A stretch of DNA of 64,000 nt from Archaeoglobus veneficus SNP6 (GTDB taxonomy: Archaea; Halobacteriota; Archaeoglobi; Archaeoglobales; Archaeoglobaceae): NCBI RefSeq assembly GCF_000194625.1, contig NC_015320.1, positions 1,038,612 to 1,102,611 on the forward strand, in the 5' to 3' direction. The notes beneath the pieces were generated by a model, which had not been told where the DNA came from, did not search any database, and saw nothing but the letters and a program-made list of their open reading frames with translations. A program made the translations under genes and the position numbers. Positions 41,883 through 51,333 of this stretch are shown here, in pieces. Each line of letters starts with the position of its first letter. The stretch's first letter is position 1.

Positions 41883-44800
41883 ATGAAGGAGGCAGACAGG
41901 AACACCAAGAAAGTCGTGGAAATGGGTAATTTAAGAGAATTAGAAGACATCTTTGGAAAAATGGTAAGTTTCGATGAAATAGAGCGAAAAATATACTCAC
42001 ACGATGTGGGCATACCTCCAAAGATATTCAAGAAGGTTATTGGCGGTGTTGCTGATGCTGTTGTGAAACCTGAGAGCGTCGAACAGCTCAAAAAGCTTGT
42101 AAAGTTCTCAAAGAAGTACAAGGTACCACTCGTTCCCAGGGGTAAGTCTACATCAGGTTACGGTGGTGTTCTGCCGGTTAAGGGCGGAATAGTGGTAGAT
42201 TTCACAGCGATGAACAGGATTCTTGAAATCGATGAAGAACAGAAGATCGTAAGGGTTCAGCCCGGTGTGGTGTGGAAGAATCTGGATGAAGAGCTCAAGA
42301 AAAGAGGATTAACGCTCAGGCTGTATCCAACGAGCTATCCGTCTTCAACCGTTGGCGGGTGGCTTGCACAGGGTGGAGCTGGAATAGGCAGCTACGAGTA
42401 CGGATGGTTTAGGGAGAATGTTGTTTCTGCGAAGGTGCTCCTTCCAAATGGAGAGATCAGAGAATTCAGCGGAGACGATCTGGGTCTTGTAAGCGATGCA
42501 GAAGGTACGACTGGTTTCATAATTGAGGTAACGCTGAAGGTGAAGGAGTATGAAAAGGAAGAAGTTGTCGGGTTTACTTTTGACAGTGTCGAAGACCTCC
42601 AGCGTTTCCTTGAACTGCTCGCAGAGGAAGATGTTCCTGCATGGTCTGTCAGTTTCATAAATCCTGAGGGAGCTGTTCTGAAGAGCATAGTTCCTCCGAA
42701 GCTGCATCACGGACATCCGGTTGAAGAGGTTCCAAAGCTGCCGGAGAAGTTCATAGTAATACTGGCATACCCCGAGGGGAGGGGTATAGAGAGCAAGCTT
42801 GATGAAATTGCAAAGAGAGCAAATGGAGAAAGATTACAGCAGGATTTAGCGGAACATGAATGGGAATCTCGTTTCAAACCGATGAAGATAAAGAGGTTGG
42901 GGCCAAGCCTTGTGCCTGCAGAGGCTGTTATACCGGTTGATAAGCTTGCAGAATTCTACAGGGAATTTGCCAGAGAGGCTAAAAAGCACAAGTTTATGCT
43001 TGAAGGGTTTGCTGTTAAAGGAAAAGAGATAGTCCTTCTCGGGTTCATACCTCACGATGAGCGCAGAGGAGATTACAAGTACGCCTATGCGCTGTCGCTG
43101 GCCTTTACCAAGATTGCTGAAAGAGTTGGAGGCAGGCCATATTCAACTGGATTATACATGGCCCACAAGGCTGAGAAAGTGCTTGGAAAGGAGAGGTTTG
43201 AAAAGCTTAAGTCTTTCAAGGACAAAATCGATCCAGAGAAGATTTTCAACCCCGGAAAGGTTGTGGATCCATCATTTGCAGCATCACTGATAAAGATAGC
43301 CGAGAATTTTGCATTTATCGACAAAATGGCAAAACCGGTGGAATACGGTGAGAGAATAGGCGAGAAATCCAGTGGAAAACTGCCAGAATTTGTGGAATGG
43401 TACGCCTACGCATGTGCCCAGTGCGGTTACTGTGTCGATGATTGTACCGAATACGATGCGAAGAAGTGGGAAAGCACCTCACCGAGGGGTAAGTACTACT
43501 TCCTGAAGCTCTACGCTGAGGGAGAAGTTGAACTCAACCAGCAGATGGTTGATAAATTCCTACTCTGCACAACGTGCGAGAAGTGTAATGTGAATTGCCA
43601 GCTTGACATGCCAGTTCTGGAAACCTGGGAGTATATGAGAGATTTCCTGATAGGAAAGAAGGGATTCATGACGTTTCCACCCTTTGAAATCATGGCAGCA
43701 AGCCTTGACAACAACCTGAACATCTGGGCGGGTTACAGGAAAAACAGAGCAGACTGGCTGTATAAAGACGAAAAACTTCTGGAAGAGGTCAAGCCGCATT
43801 TGAAGGACGATGTGCCGGTTGCATACTTTGCCGGATGTACTGCCAGCTTTGTTGAGCAAGATATTGCAAAGGCTGCAGTGTTACTCCTCTCAAGGGCGGG
43901 AGTGGACTTTCAGTATCTGGGTACTGACGAGGGATGCTGCGGAATTCCAATGCTCGTAGCTGGAAAATGGGAACATTTCGAGAAAATAATGAAGCACAAC
44001 ATAAACGAAATGAAGAAGAGAGGCATAAAGACGGTAATCACATCCTGTCCAGCCTGCTGGCTTTCATGGCACCACTACTACAAGGAGTTCGCAAAGAAGC
44101 TGGGCATAGATTACGACATAGAGGTGAAACATTACACCGAGGTAATTGCAGAGAAGATAAAGAAGGGCGAGTGCGAAATTCCAGAACTTCCGGAAGAGAT
44201 GAAGAAAGTCACGGTAACTTTCCACGATTCGTGCCACATTGGTAGAGCAGGTGGCATATATGAACCGCCGAGAGAGCTGATAAAGGCTTTGGGCGTAAAA
44301 TTCGTCGAAATGGAACACAACAGAGAGAATGGACTCTGTTGCGGCAGCGTCCTTACGAGAATTGGAGAACCGAGACCAACATCAAACTACCTTGGAGGAA
44401 AGAGAATCAAAGAAGCTGTGGATGCCGGAGCGGATGTGTTGCTTGCGCTCTGTCCATGCTGTCAGTTCCAGCTGAGAGTTGCAAGCAAGGAGAACGGATA
44501 CAACATACCAGTCAAAGATCTCGCGGCATTTGCTGCGGGAATATGTGGTGTGGAGTTCCAGGATCCAACAGACTACTGTCTTGAAATGTGGGGAACTTTC
44601 GATGCCATGATTGCGCTGATGAAACCTGAGAACATGGCTGAGTTGATGATAGCTCTGCTTCCACAGATGATCGACGCGATGCCAGAGAGCATGAAGGCGA
44701 TGATGAGGGTGGCAAAAAAGGTTCCAGGAATGCTGGATGCCATGAAGCCGATGATGCCAAAGATGTTTCCAATGCTTATGCCAAAGATAATGCCCAAGGT

Positions 44801-44978
44801 TATGCCAGACATGCTCAAAGAGGTTGAGAAGCGTGTACCAATGCCTCCACACATGAAAGAGCAGATGCCGGATTTGATGCCAAAGGTCATGGAGAATCTA
44901 ATGCCAAAGATGCTGCCAGAGGTTATACCGCGTATAATGCCTGCGATGATTGAGTATATCAAGAACAACGATTTTTAA
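41883..44978 (+). CDS. FAD-linked oxidase fused to CCG-type Fe-S reductase (D-lactate dehydrogenase-like) with Met/Pro tail
   Basis: 1031 residues. Order: FAD-binding type 4 domain (about 55-230; P-R-G-K-S-T-S-G-Y-G and G-G-W-L-A-Q-G-G-A-G), FAD-oxidase C-domain (to about 490), two 4Fe-4S motifs (C-A-Q-C-G-Y-C-V-D-D-C, C-T-T-C-E-K-C-N-V-N-C), two CCG domains (E-G-C-C-G-I-P and G-L-C-C-G-S-V), then about 130 residues of x-x-M-P tetrads. GlcD/Dld fused with an HdrD-like part oxidises D-lactate, glycolate or similar 2-hydroxyacids and passes electrons toward menaquinone. The substrate is inferred. The tail may bind the membrane. Confidence 0.82.
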   Translation: MKEADRNTKKVVEMGNLRELEDIFGKMVSFDEIERKIYSHDVGIPPKIFKKVIGGVADAVVKPESVEQLKKLVKFSKKYKVPLVPRGKSTSGYGGVLPVKGGIVVDFTAMNRILEIDEEQKIVRVQPGVVWKNLDEELKKRGLTLRLYPTSYPSSTVGGWLAQGGAGIGSYEYGWFRENVVSAKVLLPNGEIREFSGDDLGLVSDAEGTTGFIIEVTLKVKEYEKEEVVGFTFDSVEDLQRFLELLAEEDVPAWSVSFINPEGAVLKSIVPPKLHHGHPVEEVPKLPEKFIVILAYPEGRGIESKLDEIAKRANGERLQQDLAEHEWESRFKPMKIKRLGPSLVPAEAVIPVDKLAEFYREFAREAKKHKFMLEGFAVKGKEIVLLGFIPHDERRGDYKYAYALSLAFTKIAERVGGRPYSTGLYMAHKAEKVLGKERFEKLKSFKDKIDPEKIFNPGKVVDPSFAASLIKIAENFAFIDKMAKPVEYGERIGEKSSGKLPEFVEWYAYACAQCGYCVDDCTEYDAKKWESTSPRGKYYFLKLYAEGEVELNQQMVDKFLLCTTCEKCNVNCQLDMPVLETWEYMRDFLIGKKGFMTFPPFEIMAASLDNNLNIWAGYRKNRADWLYKDEKLLEEVKPHLKDDVPVAYFAGCTASFVEQDIAKAAVLLLSRAGVDFQYLGTDEGCCGIPMLVAGKWEHFEKIMKHNINEMKKRGIKTVITSCPACWLSWHHYYKEFAKKLGIDYDIEVKHYTEVIAEKIKKGECEIPELPEEMKKVTVTFHDSCHIGRAGGIYEPPRELIKALGVKFVEMEHNRENGLCCGSVLTRIGEPRPTSNYLGGKRIKEAVDAGADVLLALCPCCQFQLRVASKENGYNIPVKDLAAFAAGICGVEFQDPTDYCLEMWGTFDAMIALMKPENMAELMIALLPQMIDAMPESMKAMMRVAKKVPGMLDAMKPMMPKMFPMLMPKIMPKVMPDMLKEVEKRVPMPPHMKEQMPDLMPKVMENLMPKMLPEVIPRIMPAMIEYIKNNDF

Positions 44979-44979
44979 T

Positions 44980-45012
44980 TGTATTATTGAAAAAATTTTT
45001 AATTTTTTGCTA
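44980..45012 (+). terminator. T-rich terminator after the oxidoreductase gene
   Basis: TTGTATTATTGAAAAAATTTTTAATTTTTTGC follows the stop codon; it has several T-runs of five or six. Confidence 0.45.
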
Positions 45013-45048
45013 TCTGACCATGCCTCTATCCACTTTGCAATAACCAAA

Positions 45049-45058
45049 ACGTTTTAAA
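45049..45058 (+). promoter_or_regulatory. TATA box of the tRNA-Pro / C-D sRNA unit
   Basis: CGTTTTAAATC about 27-35 bases before the tRNA 5' end. No second promoter is seen in the 14 bases between tRNA and sRNA. Confidence 0.5.
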
Positions 45059-45084
45059 TCCCCTCCCTCAGCTACTTGCTTGAA

Positions 45085-45159
<75 letters not shown>

Positions 45160-45169
45160 GCCATAACTG

Positions 45170-45230
45170 CAGATGATGACAAACCTCTCATCTGAGCGCA
45201 TGCGATGAAGAGGGGCATACGGTCTGATCT
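45170..45230 (+). ncRNA. Box C/D guide sRNA
   Basis: C box ATGATGA (45173-45179), 12-base guide CAAACCTCTCAT (45180-45191), D' box CTGA (45192-45195), 6-base spacer, C' box GCGATGA (45202-45208, one change from consensus), 15-base guide AGAGGGGCATACGGT (45209-45223), D box CTGA (45224-45227). Sizes are those of archaeal 2'-O-methylation guides. The five-from-box rule predicts a methylated G in a target like ATGAGAGG (D' guide) and a methylated U in a target like ACCGTATGCC (D guide). It begins about 14 bases after tRNA-Pro, so a tRNA-sRNA double transcript is likely. Confidence 0.82.
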
Positions 45231-45269
45231 CAGAAAGACAGAAATAGCAGGATAACGATTTTTCTACCG

Positions 45270-45683
45270 GTGAAAGGGAAGGGCACCAGGTTCGAAAGGG
45301 AGTTGATTCACAGGCTCTGGGAGAACGGCTTTGCTGCTGTTCGCTCAGCAGGTAGCGGAGCCATGTCATACCCCATGCCCGACATCGTCGCGGGTAACGG
45401 GAAGAAATTTCTGGCTTTCGAAGTTAAGATGAGAGCAAAACTGCCACTATACCTCACAGAGCAGGAAGTCAAAGAACTCGTGATGTTCTCCAACCTCTTT
45501 GGAGCGGAATCCTATATTGCCGTAAAAATTCCTCGCAGCGACTGGGTGTTCGTCAGCATATCCCAGCTAAAGAGGACGGGGAAGGGCTACAAAATCGATG
45601 AAGACGTATATGCCATCGGCTCTGACCTCGACGAAGTGCTCGGCAGGAGTGTTCAGCTCAGGCTTGAGGGCAAGGATTTATAA
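45270..45683 (+). CDS. hjc: Holliday junction resolvase Hjc
   Basis: 137 residues from GTG 45270. K-G-T-R-F-E-R-E-L with Glu 9, P-D-I-V with Asp 38 and F-E-V-K with Glu 51/Lys 53 form the nuclease site. It cuts four-way junctions during recombination. The GTG follows a weak purine stretch. It shares an overlap region with the downstream EamA-type gene's promoter. Confidence 0.92.
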   Translation: MKGKGTRFERELIHRLWENGFAAVRSAGSGAMSYPMPDIVAGNGKKFLAFEVKMRAKLPLYLTEQEVKELVMFSNLFGAESYIAVKIPRSDWVFVSISQLKRTGKGYKIDEDVYAIGSDLDEVLGRSVQLRLEGKDL

Positions 45684-45705
45684 TGCGCCCACCCTTTTCC
45701 ATTCC

Positions 45706-46134
45706 ATGAAAGGTGAACTTCTCGCAATCCTCGCAGCCCTGCTTTGGGGCATAGCGCCGATATTAGATAAGCTCGCGATAGCAGATGCTGAGATATCCCC
45801 AGTTGTCGCAAATATAATCAGGAGCCTTGGAGCGCTCACAGTTCTCGCTTTAATTGCGGTATTTCTGCAGGACTTCAGTTTTTCTGAGTTCACTCCGAAG
45901 AGAATTGCCTACCTCCTCACCGCCGGATCGATAGCCGGTGGAATAGCGATGATAATTTTCTACCTTGCTCTCAAGCAGATCGGAGCGAGTAAGACTGTGC
46001 CCCTCACTTCAATTTATCCACTATTTGCGGTTATTTTCTCCGTCGTTCTGCTTGGAGAACAGGTTGACGTTGTCAGGGTGGCAGTTGGAACAGTCTTAAT
46101 AGTGAGCGGGATAATTTTCGTCATGACCGGGTGA
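45706..46134 (+). CDS. Single-domain EamA/DMT-type transporter
   Basis: 142 residues from ATG 45706; TATA GATTTATAAT (45675-45684) about 25 bases upstream supports a leaderless start, which excludes the longer frame opening at 45598. It has five hydrophobic helices and the EamA motif A-A-L-L-W-G-I-A-P near the N-terminus and P-L-T-S-I-Y-P-L-F-A near 95-104. One EamA domain instead of two means it must dimerise. The substrate is unknown. Four-base-type overlap with the next gene region. Confidence 0.78.
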   Translation: MKGELLAILAALLWGIAPILDKLAIADAEISPVVANIIRSLGALTVLALIAVFLQDFSFSEFTPKRIAYLLTAGSIAGGIAMIIFYLALKQIGASKTVPLTSIYPLFAVIFSVVLLGEQVDVVRVAVGTVLIVSGIIFVMTG

Positions 46135-46139
46135 TTCCT

Positions 46140-47483
46140 ATGGACATCGAGGGCTATGCAAGAAGGATGCTCGAGAGAGGCATTGCAGAAGATGAGGTCA
46201 GAAAAAAGCTCGCAGAGCGCATAGCTGAGATAAAGGGCTGGAGTCTTGAAAAAGCTGCGAAGTGGGCTGAGGCTGTTGTGTTGGAAGTAAAAAACGCCTA
46301 CTCAAAGACAAACTACATCCTCGAATACTGGAAAAGCGGAGTCACTATGGGTGAATTCGGAGTTGGGAGCAGAGGGAAAGGAGATTTTTACGTCCACTCG
46401 AAGATTGCAGAAGTTATCGGAAAAAGCGGAGAAGCCATCATATCGAGCAAAGACCTCGATGACGCTGGAGTTATTTTCAAGAACGTTAAAGACGGGATTT
46501 ATATCTCCGTCGCGGTCGATGGCATTCACTCCCGTCTCAGCGAGTTTCCGTTTATTGCAGGCTTCCATGTTACGAGGGCGGCAATGAGAGATGTTTATGT
46601 CATGGGGACTGAGCCAGTTGCGGTATTTTCGGATATTCATATTGCTGATGATGGCGACGTTTCGAAGATATTCGATCACATCGCCGGAATTTCGGCTGTG
46701 TGCGAGCTTACGGGAGTTCCACTCGTTGCCGGCAGCACACTGAGAATTGGGGGTGACATGGTCATAGGCGAAAGAATGACCGGCTGCGTGGGTTGTGTCG
46801 GCATAGGCAGCAGCATTACCGCAAGGAAAAACGCAAGGCCTGGCGACATCATACTGCTTACTGAGGGAGCGGGAGGAGGTACAATAGCCACAACTGCCAT
46901 TTATTACGGTATGCATGAGGTCGTTGAGGAGACGCTAAATATAGACTTCATAAAAGCCTGCAAGGCCATTTTCAGCGCTAACCTCGTGCCGGAGCTTCAC
47001 ACCATGAGCGACGTAACTAACGGAGGCATTAGAGGTGATGCTGAGGAAATATCGAAAGTTTCGGGCTGCTCGCTCGTCTTCGACATGGAGAAAGTAAGAA
47101 GCATTGTGAACCCTCGAGTTTTGAACATGCTCGAAAGTCTTGAAATTGACTTTATGGGCGTTTCTATAGACTCGCTCATGGTTATATGCCCGCCTGAAAC
47201 AGCGAAAGAAGTAATGAACGTCGTTAGAAGTGCTGGGATAAAAATCGAGGAAGTTGGATGGGTTGAGGAAGGCAAAGGGGCGTACGTTATAGAGGATGGT
47301 GAGGTAAAGCCCATCAGGCCGAGGTTCAGGGAGTCAGCCTACACGCCGCTAAAGAAGGTCGTTGGAGAGGAGGAACCGAGAGACTTCGAAGAAATGCGGA
47401 GAAGAGTAGATGAAGCAGTTCTGAAGGCCATAGAGAAAAAGAGACATGTCGTTGAGATGATCAAAAAGCGTATGAATGCCTAA
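46140..47483 (+). CDS. AIR-synthase-related (HypE/ThiL-like) protein
   Basis: 447 residues from ATG 46140 (GTG 46131 in frame). A helical N-terminal stretch of about 60 residues precedes the PurM-like fold: D-D-A-G-V (about 117, metal loop), V-D-G-I-H-S (about 135), A-M-R-D-V-Y-V-M-G (about 158, substrate side) and L-L-T-E-G-A-G-G-G-T. PurM-like enzymes activate substrates with ATP; the product here is unknown, and neither purine nor hydrogenase genes sit beside it. Convergent with RNase HII, overlapping by four bases. Confidence 0.72.
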   Translation: MDIEGYARRMLERGIAEDEVRKKLAERIAEIKGWSLEKAAKWAEAVVLEVKNAYSKTNYILEYWKSGVTMGEFGVGSRGKGDFYVHSKIAEVIGKSGEAIISSKDLDDAGVIFKNVKDGIYISVAVDGIHSRLSEFPFIAGFHVTRAAMRDVYVMGTEPVAVFSDIHIADDGDVSKIFDHIAGISAVCELTGVPLVAGSTLRIGGDMVIGERMTGCVGCVGIGSSITARKNARPGDIILLTEGAGGGTIATTAIYYGMHEVVEETLNIDFIKACKAIFSANLVPELHTMSDVTNGGIRGDAEEISKVSGCSLVFDMEKVRSIVNPRVLNMLESLEIDFMGVSIDSLMVICPPETAKEVMNVVRSAGIKIEEVGWVEEGKGAYVIEDGEVKPIRPRFRESAYTPLKKVVGEEEPRDFEEMRRRVDEAVLKAIEKKRHVVEMIKKRMNA

Positions 47484-48118
47484 AAGAAATCTTCAAGGGA
47501 CTGCTGGCAAATTCTGTCGAGGGTTTTCCAGCTTCGTCTTACATACGGGGGAAAACGACCGTGTTCCTTGAAGTACTCCTTGAGAAACTCGATCGTTCGT
47601 TTATCGCTCGCATAACCACTACCAAAGTCTACACCAAGTTCCTTTTTGATTTTCTCTATTTCTCTGTCTCTTTCTACTTTAGCCACAATTGACGCTGCAG
47701 ATACGACTGGCTTCAAAACATCTGCTCTATGCATAGCCTTTACTTCCTTACCTGTTCTTTTTTTCAGCGCCTCTGAAAGCCTTTCCGGGATAACGTCTGG
47801 AGAATCAACAAACGTTAAGTCAGGATTGAGTTCGTTGATTATCTCCGCATAGCAGTCAGTCAAAATTTCGTTAATAGTCTTCTTTTCCATCAACCTGTCA
47901 AGTTTCTCCGGCTCGAGCTTTATAACGTAAACGTTTGAAAGCTTTTTTATCTCTCTGGCAAGCTCCTCCCGTCTCTTTGGAGACAGTCTTTTTGAATCCC
48001 TTACACCAATTTTCTCGAGTTCCACGAGCTCCTCTTCGCTGCAGCAAACACCGCACACAACCATAGGGCCTATAACCGGCCCTTTCCCTGCTTCATCTAT
48101 ACCTGCAACCCGAACCAT
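47480..48118 (-). CDS. rnhB: Ribonuclease HII
   Basis: 212 residues. G-I-D-E-A-G-K-G-P-V (Asp 6, Glu 7), F-V-D-S-P-D (Asp about 101) and S-I-V-A-K-V-E-R-D (about 136-144) give the catalytic site. It removes RNA from RNA-DNA hybrids and embedded ribonucleotides. Its ATG shares one base with the SRP54 stop (TGATG), so it is co-translated with SRP54. Confidence 0.93.
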   Translation of the reverse strand: MVRVAGIDEAGKGPVIGPMVVCGVCCSEEELVELEKIGVRDSKRLSPKRREELAREIKKLSNVYVIKLEPEKLDRLMEKKTINEILTDCYAEIINELNPDLTFVDSPDVIPERLSEALKKRTGKEVKAMHRADVLKPVVSAASIVAKVERDREIEKIKKELGVDFGSGYASDKRTIEFLKEYFKEHGRFPPYVRRSWKTLDRICQQSLEDFF

Positions 48119-49428
48119 CAGAATCCCATCTTCGGGAGACCCTTGATGGGCAGCTTGCCGAACTTGCCCTTCTTCATCTTCTTCATAACACTCTTCATTG
48201 TCTTGTAATACTTGAGCAGCTCCTTAACTTCCTGCGGGGATGTGCCAGAACCTATGGCAATCCTCCTGATTCTGGATGAGTCTATAATCTTTGGGTTGAG
48301 AAGTTCCTCCTCAGTCATCGAATCCATTATAACCCTGAACTTCTTCATCTTCTCCTGCGTCATTTCCATCATGCTGTCGTCAACCTTCATGCTGAAGCCG
48401 AAGGGGAGAAGCTCGAATATCTTGCTTATTGGTCCCATCTTATTCATAGCCTCAATCTGCTTGTAGACGTCTTTGAGCGTAAATGTACCCTTCAGAAAGG
48501 CCTCAGGATCGAGTTCCTCCTCGCTTACAACCCTTTCAACCTTTTCGAGCAAAGCTTTGATGTCGCCCATCCCCAGCAGTCTGGAAACGAAGCCTGCTGG
48601 ATCGAAGCGCTCGAAATCTTCAACCTTCTCACCAGTTCCGATGAATGCAATGGGGATACCAATCTCCCTTGCCGCTGATAACGCTCCACCACCCTTCGCC
48701 GTTCCATCGAACTTCGTGATTATGATTCCATTTATACCTATGGCATCGTGGAAGGCCTTTGCCTGCCTGCTCGCAAGCTGGCCGATTGCCGCATCGAGCA
48801 CAAGAAGCTTGTAGTCTGGCTGCGTGGCTTTTGCAATCTCAATCATCTCGTCTATTAGCTCCTCTTCGAGGGCATGCCTTCCTGCAGTGTCTATGATTAT
48901 CATATCGTAGTCCTTGAGGGCCTTAAGGCCATTCCTGGCTATTTCTACGGCATCCTTGTTCTCCTTCTCGCCGTAGAAGCCTATACCGTAAGATTCTGCA
49001 AGCTGCTTTAGCTGCTCATAGGCTGCTGGTCTCCAGGTGTCGGCTGCGATAACTCCGGTTTTCATCCCCTTATCCTTGAAGTACTTCGCCAGTTTTGCAG
49101 CCGTTGTGGTCTTACCGCTGCCCTGAAGACCGACAAGCATTATCTTTGCCTTCTTGAGGGGAATCTCAAGCCCTTCGCCTATTCCACGCATCAGCTCCTC
49201 GTAAACAATCCTGATTATGTGCTCCCTGACGTTGAATGTGGGTAGAACGTCCTCGCTCAGTGCCCTCTTCTTTATCGCATCGCTGATCTCCTTTACCTGC
49301 CTGACGTTTACGTCCGCCTTGAGCAGAGCGCGCTGGATATCCCTGACTACCTCCTCAACGAGGGCCTTATCCACTGTAGTTGAGCGTGCTATTTTCTTGA
49401 CGATGTCCTTCAGAGATTCAAGAGCCAT
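48118..49428 (-). CDS. ffh: Signal recognition particle protein SRP54
   Basis: 436 residues. N domain, then the GTPase G domain (G-L-Q-G-S-G-K-T-T-T about 106-115; D-T-A-G-R-H about 187; T-K-F-D about 245; G-T-G-E) and M domain (S-R-I-R-R-I-A-I-G-S-G about 383, RNA-binding; Met-rich segments). It binds SRP RNA and signal sequences of nascent proteins. TATA AGTATTATATCC (rev. strand, about 49452-49464) lies about 25 bases before the ATG. In tandem with the RNase HII gene. Confidence 0.95.
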   Translation of the reverse strand: MALESLKDIVKKIARSTTVDKALVEEVVRDIQRALLKADVNVRQVKEISDAIKKRALSEDVLPTFNVREHIIRIVYEELMRGIGEGLEIPLKKAKIMLVGLQGSGKTTTAAKLAKYFKDKGMKTGVIAADTWRPAAYEQLKQLAESYGIGFYGEKENKDAVEIARNGLKALKDYDMIIIDTAGRHALEEELIDEMIEIAKATQPDYKLLVLDAAIGQLASRQAKAFHDAIGINGIIITKFDGTAKGGGALSAAREIGIPIAFIGTGEKVEDFERFDPAGFVSRLLGMGDIKALLEKVERVVSEEELDPEAFLKGTFTLKDVYKQIEAMNKMGPISKIFELLPFGFSMKVDDSMMEMTQEKMKKFRVIMDSMTEEELLNPKIIDSSRIRRIAIGSGTSPQEVKELLKYYKTMKSVMKKMKKGKFGKLPIKGLPKMGF

Positions 49429-49570
49429 TGGACTTCGTAGGACAGGATGGATATAATACTTTGCCCATCTTGGAGAGCCGGTAGAGGTTAACCGGTGACG
49501 AAAGTGCCAGAATCGAAGACCTGCTGAGAATAGAACCTACTATGAGTGCAATAAAAAAGGAAAAATTAAA
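49429..49570 (-). other. Intergenic region between thermosome and SRP54
   Basis: 142 bases. On the minus strand it ends with the SRP54 promoter (TATTATATCC). It also contains CCGGT...ACCGG and the palindrome GGTTAACC (49480-49500). A GTGACGA ... CTGA pair on the plus strand is too short for a C/D sRNA. No gene is seen. Confidence 0.35.
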
Positions 49571-51202
49571 TTAGAATTCTGGTTCTCCCATTCCCTCAAA
49601 TCCTGTCTCCTTGGTCTTCTCAAGTCCCTTCGCAGCGATGACGTCGTCGATTCTCAGAATCATCACCGCAACTTCCGTAGCAGACTCAATTGCCTGGCTC
49701 TTGACACGGAGTGGCTCGAGGACACCTCTCTCCTTCATGTCAACGACCTTGCCCGTTTCAACGTCAACGCCAGTGTACTTCTCGCCCCTCTCGTGGGCAG
49801 CCTTGAGTTCTACGAGCACATCAATCGGGTCGATTCCCGCATTCTCGGCGAGGGTCTTGGGTATTATCTCGAGCGCTGCAGCGAATGCCTCGGCAGCGAG
49901 CTGCTCTCTTCCGCCAAGCGTTGGCGCCCACTGCTTCAGCTTCAGGCTGATCTCGATCTCCGGAGCACCGGCTCCAGCAACGACCTTGCCGTCCTCGAGG
50001 GCAACACCGACGACTCTAACAGCATCCTCGATACCTCTCGCGATCTCCTCGACGACGTGCTCCGTACCGCCCCTGATGAGGATCGTTACAGCCTTCGGGT
50101 TCTTGCAGCCGGTAACGAACACCATCTTGTCCTCGCCGACCTTGCGCTCCTCGACGAGGGCAGCCTCACCAAGATCGCTGCTGCTGATGTCTCTCAGGTC
50201 TGTGAGCACCTTTGCTCCCGTCGCCTTTGCGAGCTTCTCGATGTCGCTCTTCTTAACTCTCCTTACCGCAAGCACTCCGGCCTTTGCGAGGTAGTACTGT
50301 GCAAGGTCGTCAATGCCCTTCTGGCAGAATACGACGTTTGCTCCGGCTTCAACGATCTTGTTTACCATGTCCTTGATCATCTTCTCTTCCTGCTCGATGA
50401 ACTTCTGGAGCATCTCAGGATCGGTGATTCTGATCTTCGCATCGGTTTCTGTCTCCTTGACCTCAAGGGCAGAATCAACCAGCAAAATCTTTGCGTTCTT
50501 AACACGCTTGGGCATCGCCGGGTGTACAACTTCCTTGTCAAGGACGATTCCTTCAACGAGTTCCGTGTCCTCAATACCTCCACCCTGCCTCCTCTCGAGC
50601 TTCACGTAGTCTGGGTCAAAGCGGAGCTTTCCGTTAACTTCCTCTGTTACCGTCTTGACAGCCCTAACAACGATGTCAGCCAGCTTGTCGAGGGCTACTT
50701 CAGCACCCTTGCCAGTCATAGCGGTTGCGGCAATCTTCTTCAGCATCTCGTCGTCATCTTTGCTTATCGGGATTGCAATCTCTTCGAGTATCTCCATGGC
50801 CTTCTCGGATGCAAGCCTGTAACCGGTAGAGATTATCGCTGGGTGGATCTCCTGGTCGAGCAGCTCTTCTGCTCTCTTGAGAAGCTCACCAGCGAGAACC
50901 ACAGCCGTTGTGGTTCCATCGCCGACCTCGTTGTCCTGAGTTTTCGCAATCTCAATAATCATCTTCGCAGCGGGGTGTTCAACATCGATTTCCTTCAGAA
51001 TCGTGACACCATCGTTGGTGATGACGATGTCACCAAGGCCGTCAACAAGCATCTTGTCCATTCCTCTCGGGCCGAGGGTGCTCCTCACAGCTTCGGCAAT
51101 AACGCGAGCGGCCATTATGTTAAGCCTCTGCGCGTCTCTTCCAACAGTCCTCTGGGTTCCCTCCTTCAAAATTAGTACGGGCTGCCCATGCAGCGTTGCC
51201 AT
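49571..51202 (-). CDS. Thermosome subunit (group II chaperonin)
   Basis: 543 residues. [11 protein letters not shown] (about 44-54), N-D-G-V-T-I-L (about 62), G-D-G-T-T-T-A (about 93-99, ATP) and G-A-G-A-P-E-I-E (about 405) are intact; the C-terminus ends E-G-M-G-E-P-E-F. It folds proteins in a double ring of eight or nine subunits. SD GGAGGTGATG precedes the ATG. TATA AGTTATATAGAAC lies about 45 bases upstream; a palindrome ATGAATTCAT (51286-51295) is further up. A second subunit gene is expected elsewhere. Confidence 0.95.
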   Translation of the reverse strand: MATLHGQPVLILKEGTQRTVGRDAQRLNIMAARVIAEAVRSTLGPRGMDKMLVDGLGDIVITNDGVTILKEIDVEHPAAKMIIEIAKTQDNEVGDGTTTAVVLAGELLKRAEELLDQEIHPAIISTGYRLASEKAMEILEEIAIPISKDDDEMLKKIAATAMTGKGAEVALDKLADIVVRAVKTVTEEVNGKLRFDPDYVKLERRQGGGIEDTELVEGIVLDKEVVHPAMPKRVKNAKILLVDSALEVKETETDAKIRITDPEMLQKFIEQEEKMIKDMVNKIVEAGANVVFCQKGIDDLAQYYLAKAGVLAVRRVKKSDIEKLAKATGAKVLTDLRDISSSDLGEAALVEERKVGEDKMVFVTGCKNPKAVTILIRGGTEHVVEEIARGIEDAVRVVGVALEDGKVVAGAGAPEIEISLKLKQWAPTLGGREQLAAEAFAAALEIIPKTLAENAGIDPIDVLVELKAAHERGEKYTGVDVETGKVVDMKERGVLEPLRVKSQAIESATEVAVMILRIDDVIAAKGLEKTKETGFEGMGEPEF

Positions 51203-51242
51203 TTACATCACCTCCGTTTTAAGCAAATTTGTGTGGAACAAT

Positions 51243-51295
51243 AGTTCTATATAACTTTTTTGGTGAAAATGGAAGACGATTTGTCATGAATTCAT
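51243..51295 (-). promoter_or_regulatory. Thermosome promoter with upstream palindrome
   Basis: On the minus strand: ATGAATTCAT (51286-51295, perfect palindrome), then AGTTATATAGAACT (51243-51256), itself nearly palindromic, as TATA. The Archaeoglobus heat-shock operator CTAAC-N5-GTTAG is not found here. Confidence 0.4.
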
Positions 51296-51333
51296 AGGGA
51301 ACAAGACAATACGCTGTAAAACTCGTAAAAAGG

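Noticed and set aside
47480-48118. Intein or insertion in RNase HII, SRP54 or ribonucleotide reductase
   Set aside because: All three have normal lengths and unbroken motifs.
49490-49550. C/D-like sRNA (GTGACGA ... CTGA)
   Set aside because: Only about 33 bases from C to D, no D'/C' pair, one mismatch in the C box.
49793-51175. 460-codon open frame on the plus strand
   Set aside because: It lies wholly antisense to the thermosome gene; codon bias of the true gene leaves the opposite frame open, and the translation has no recognisable domain.
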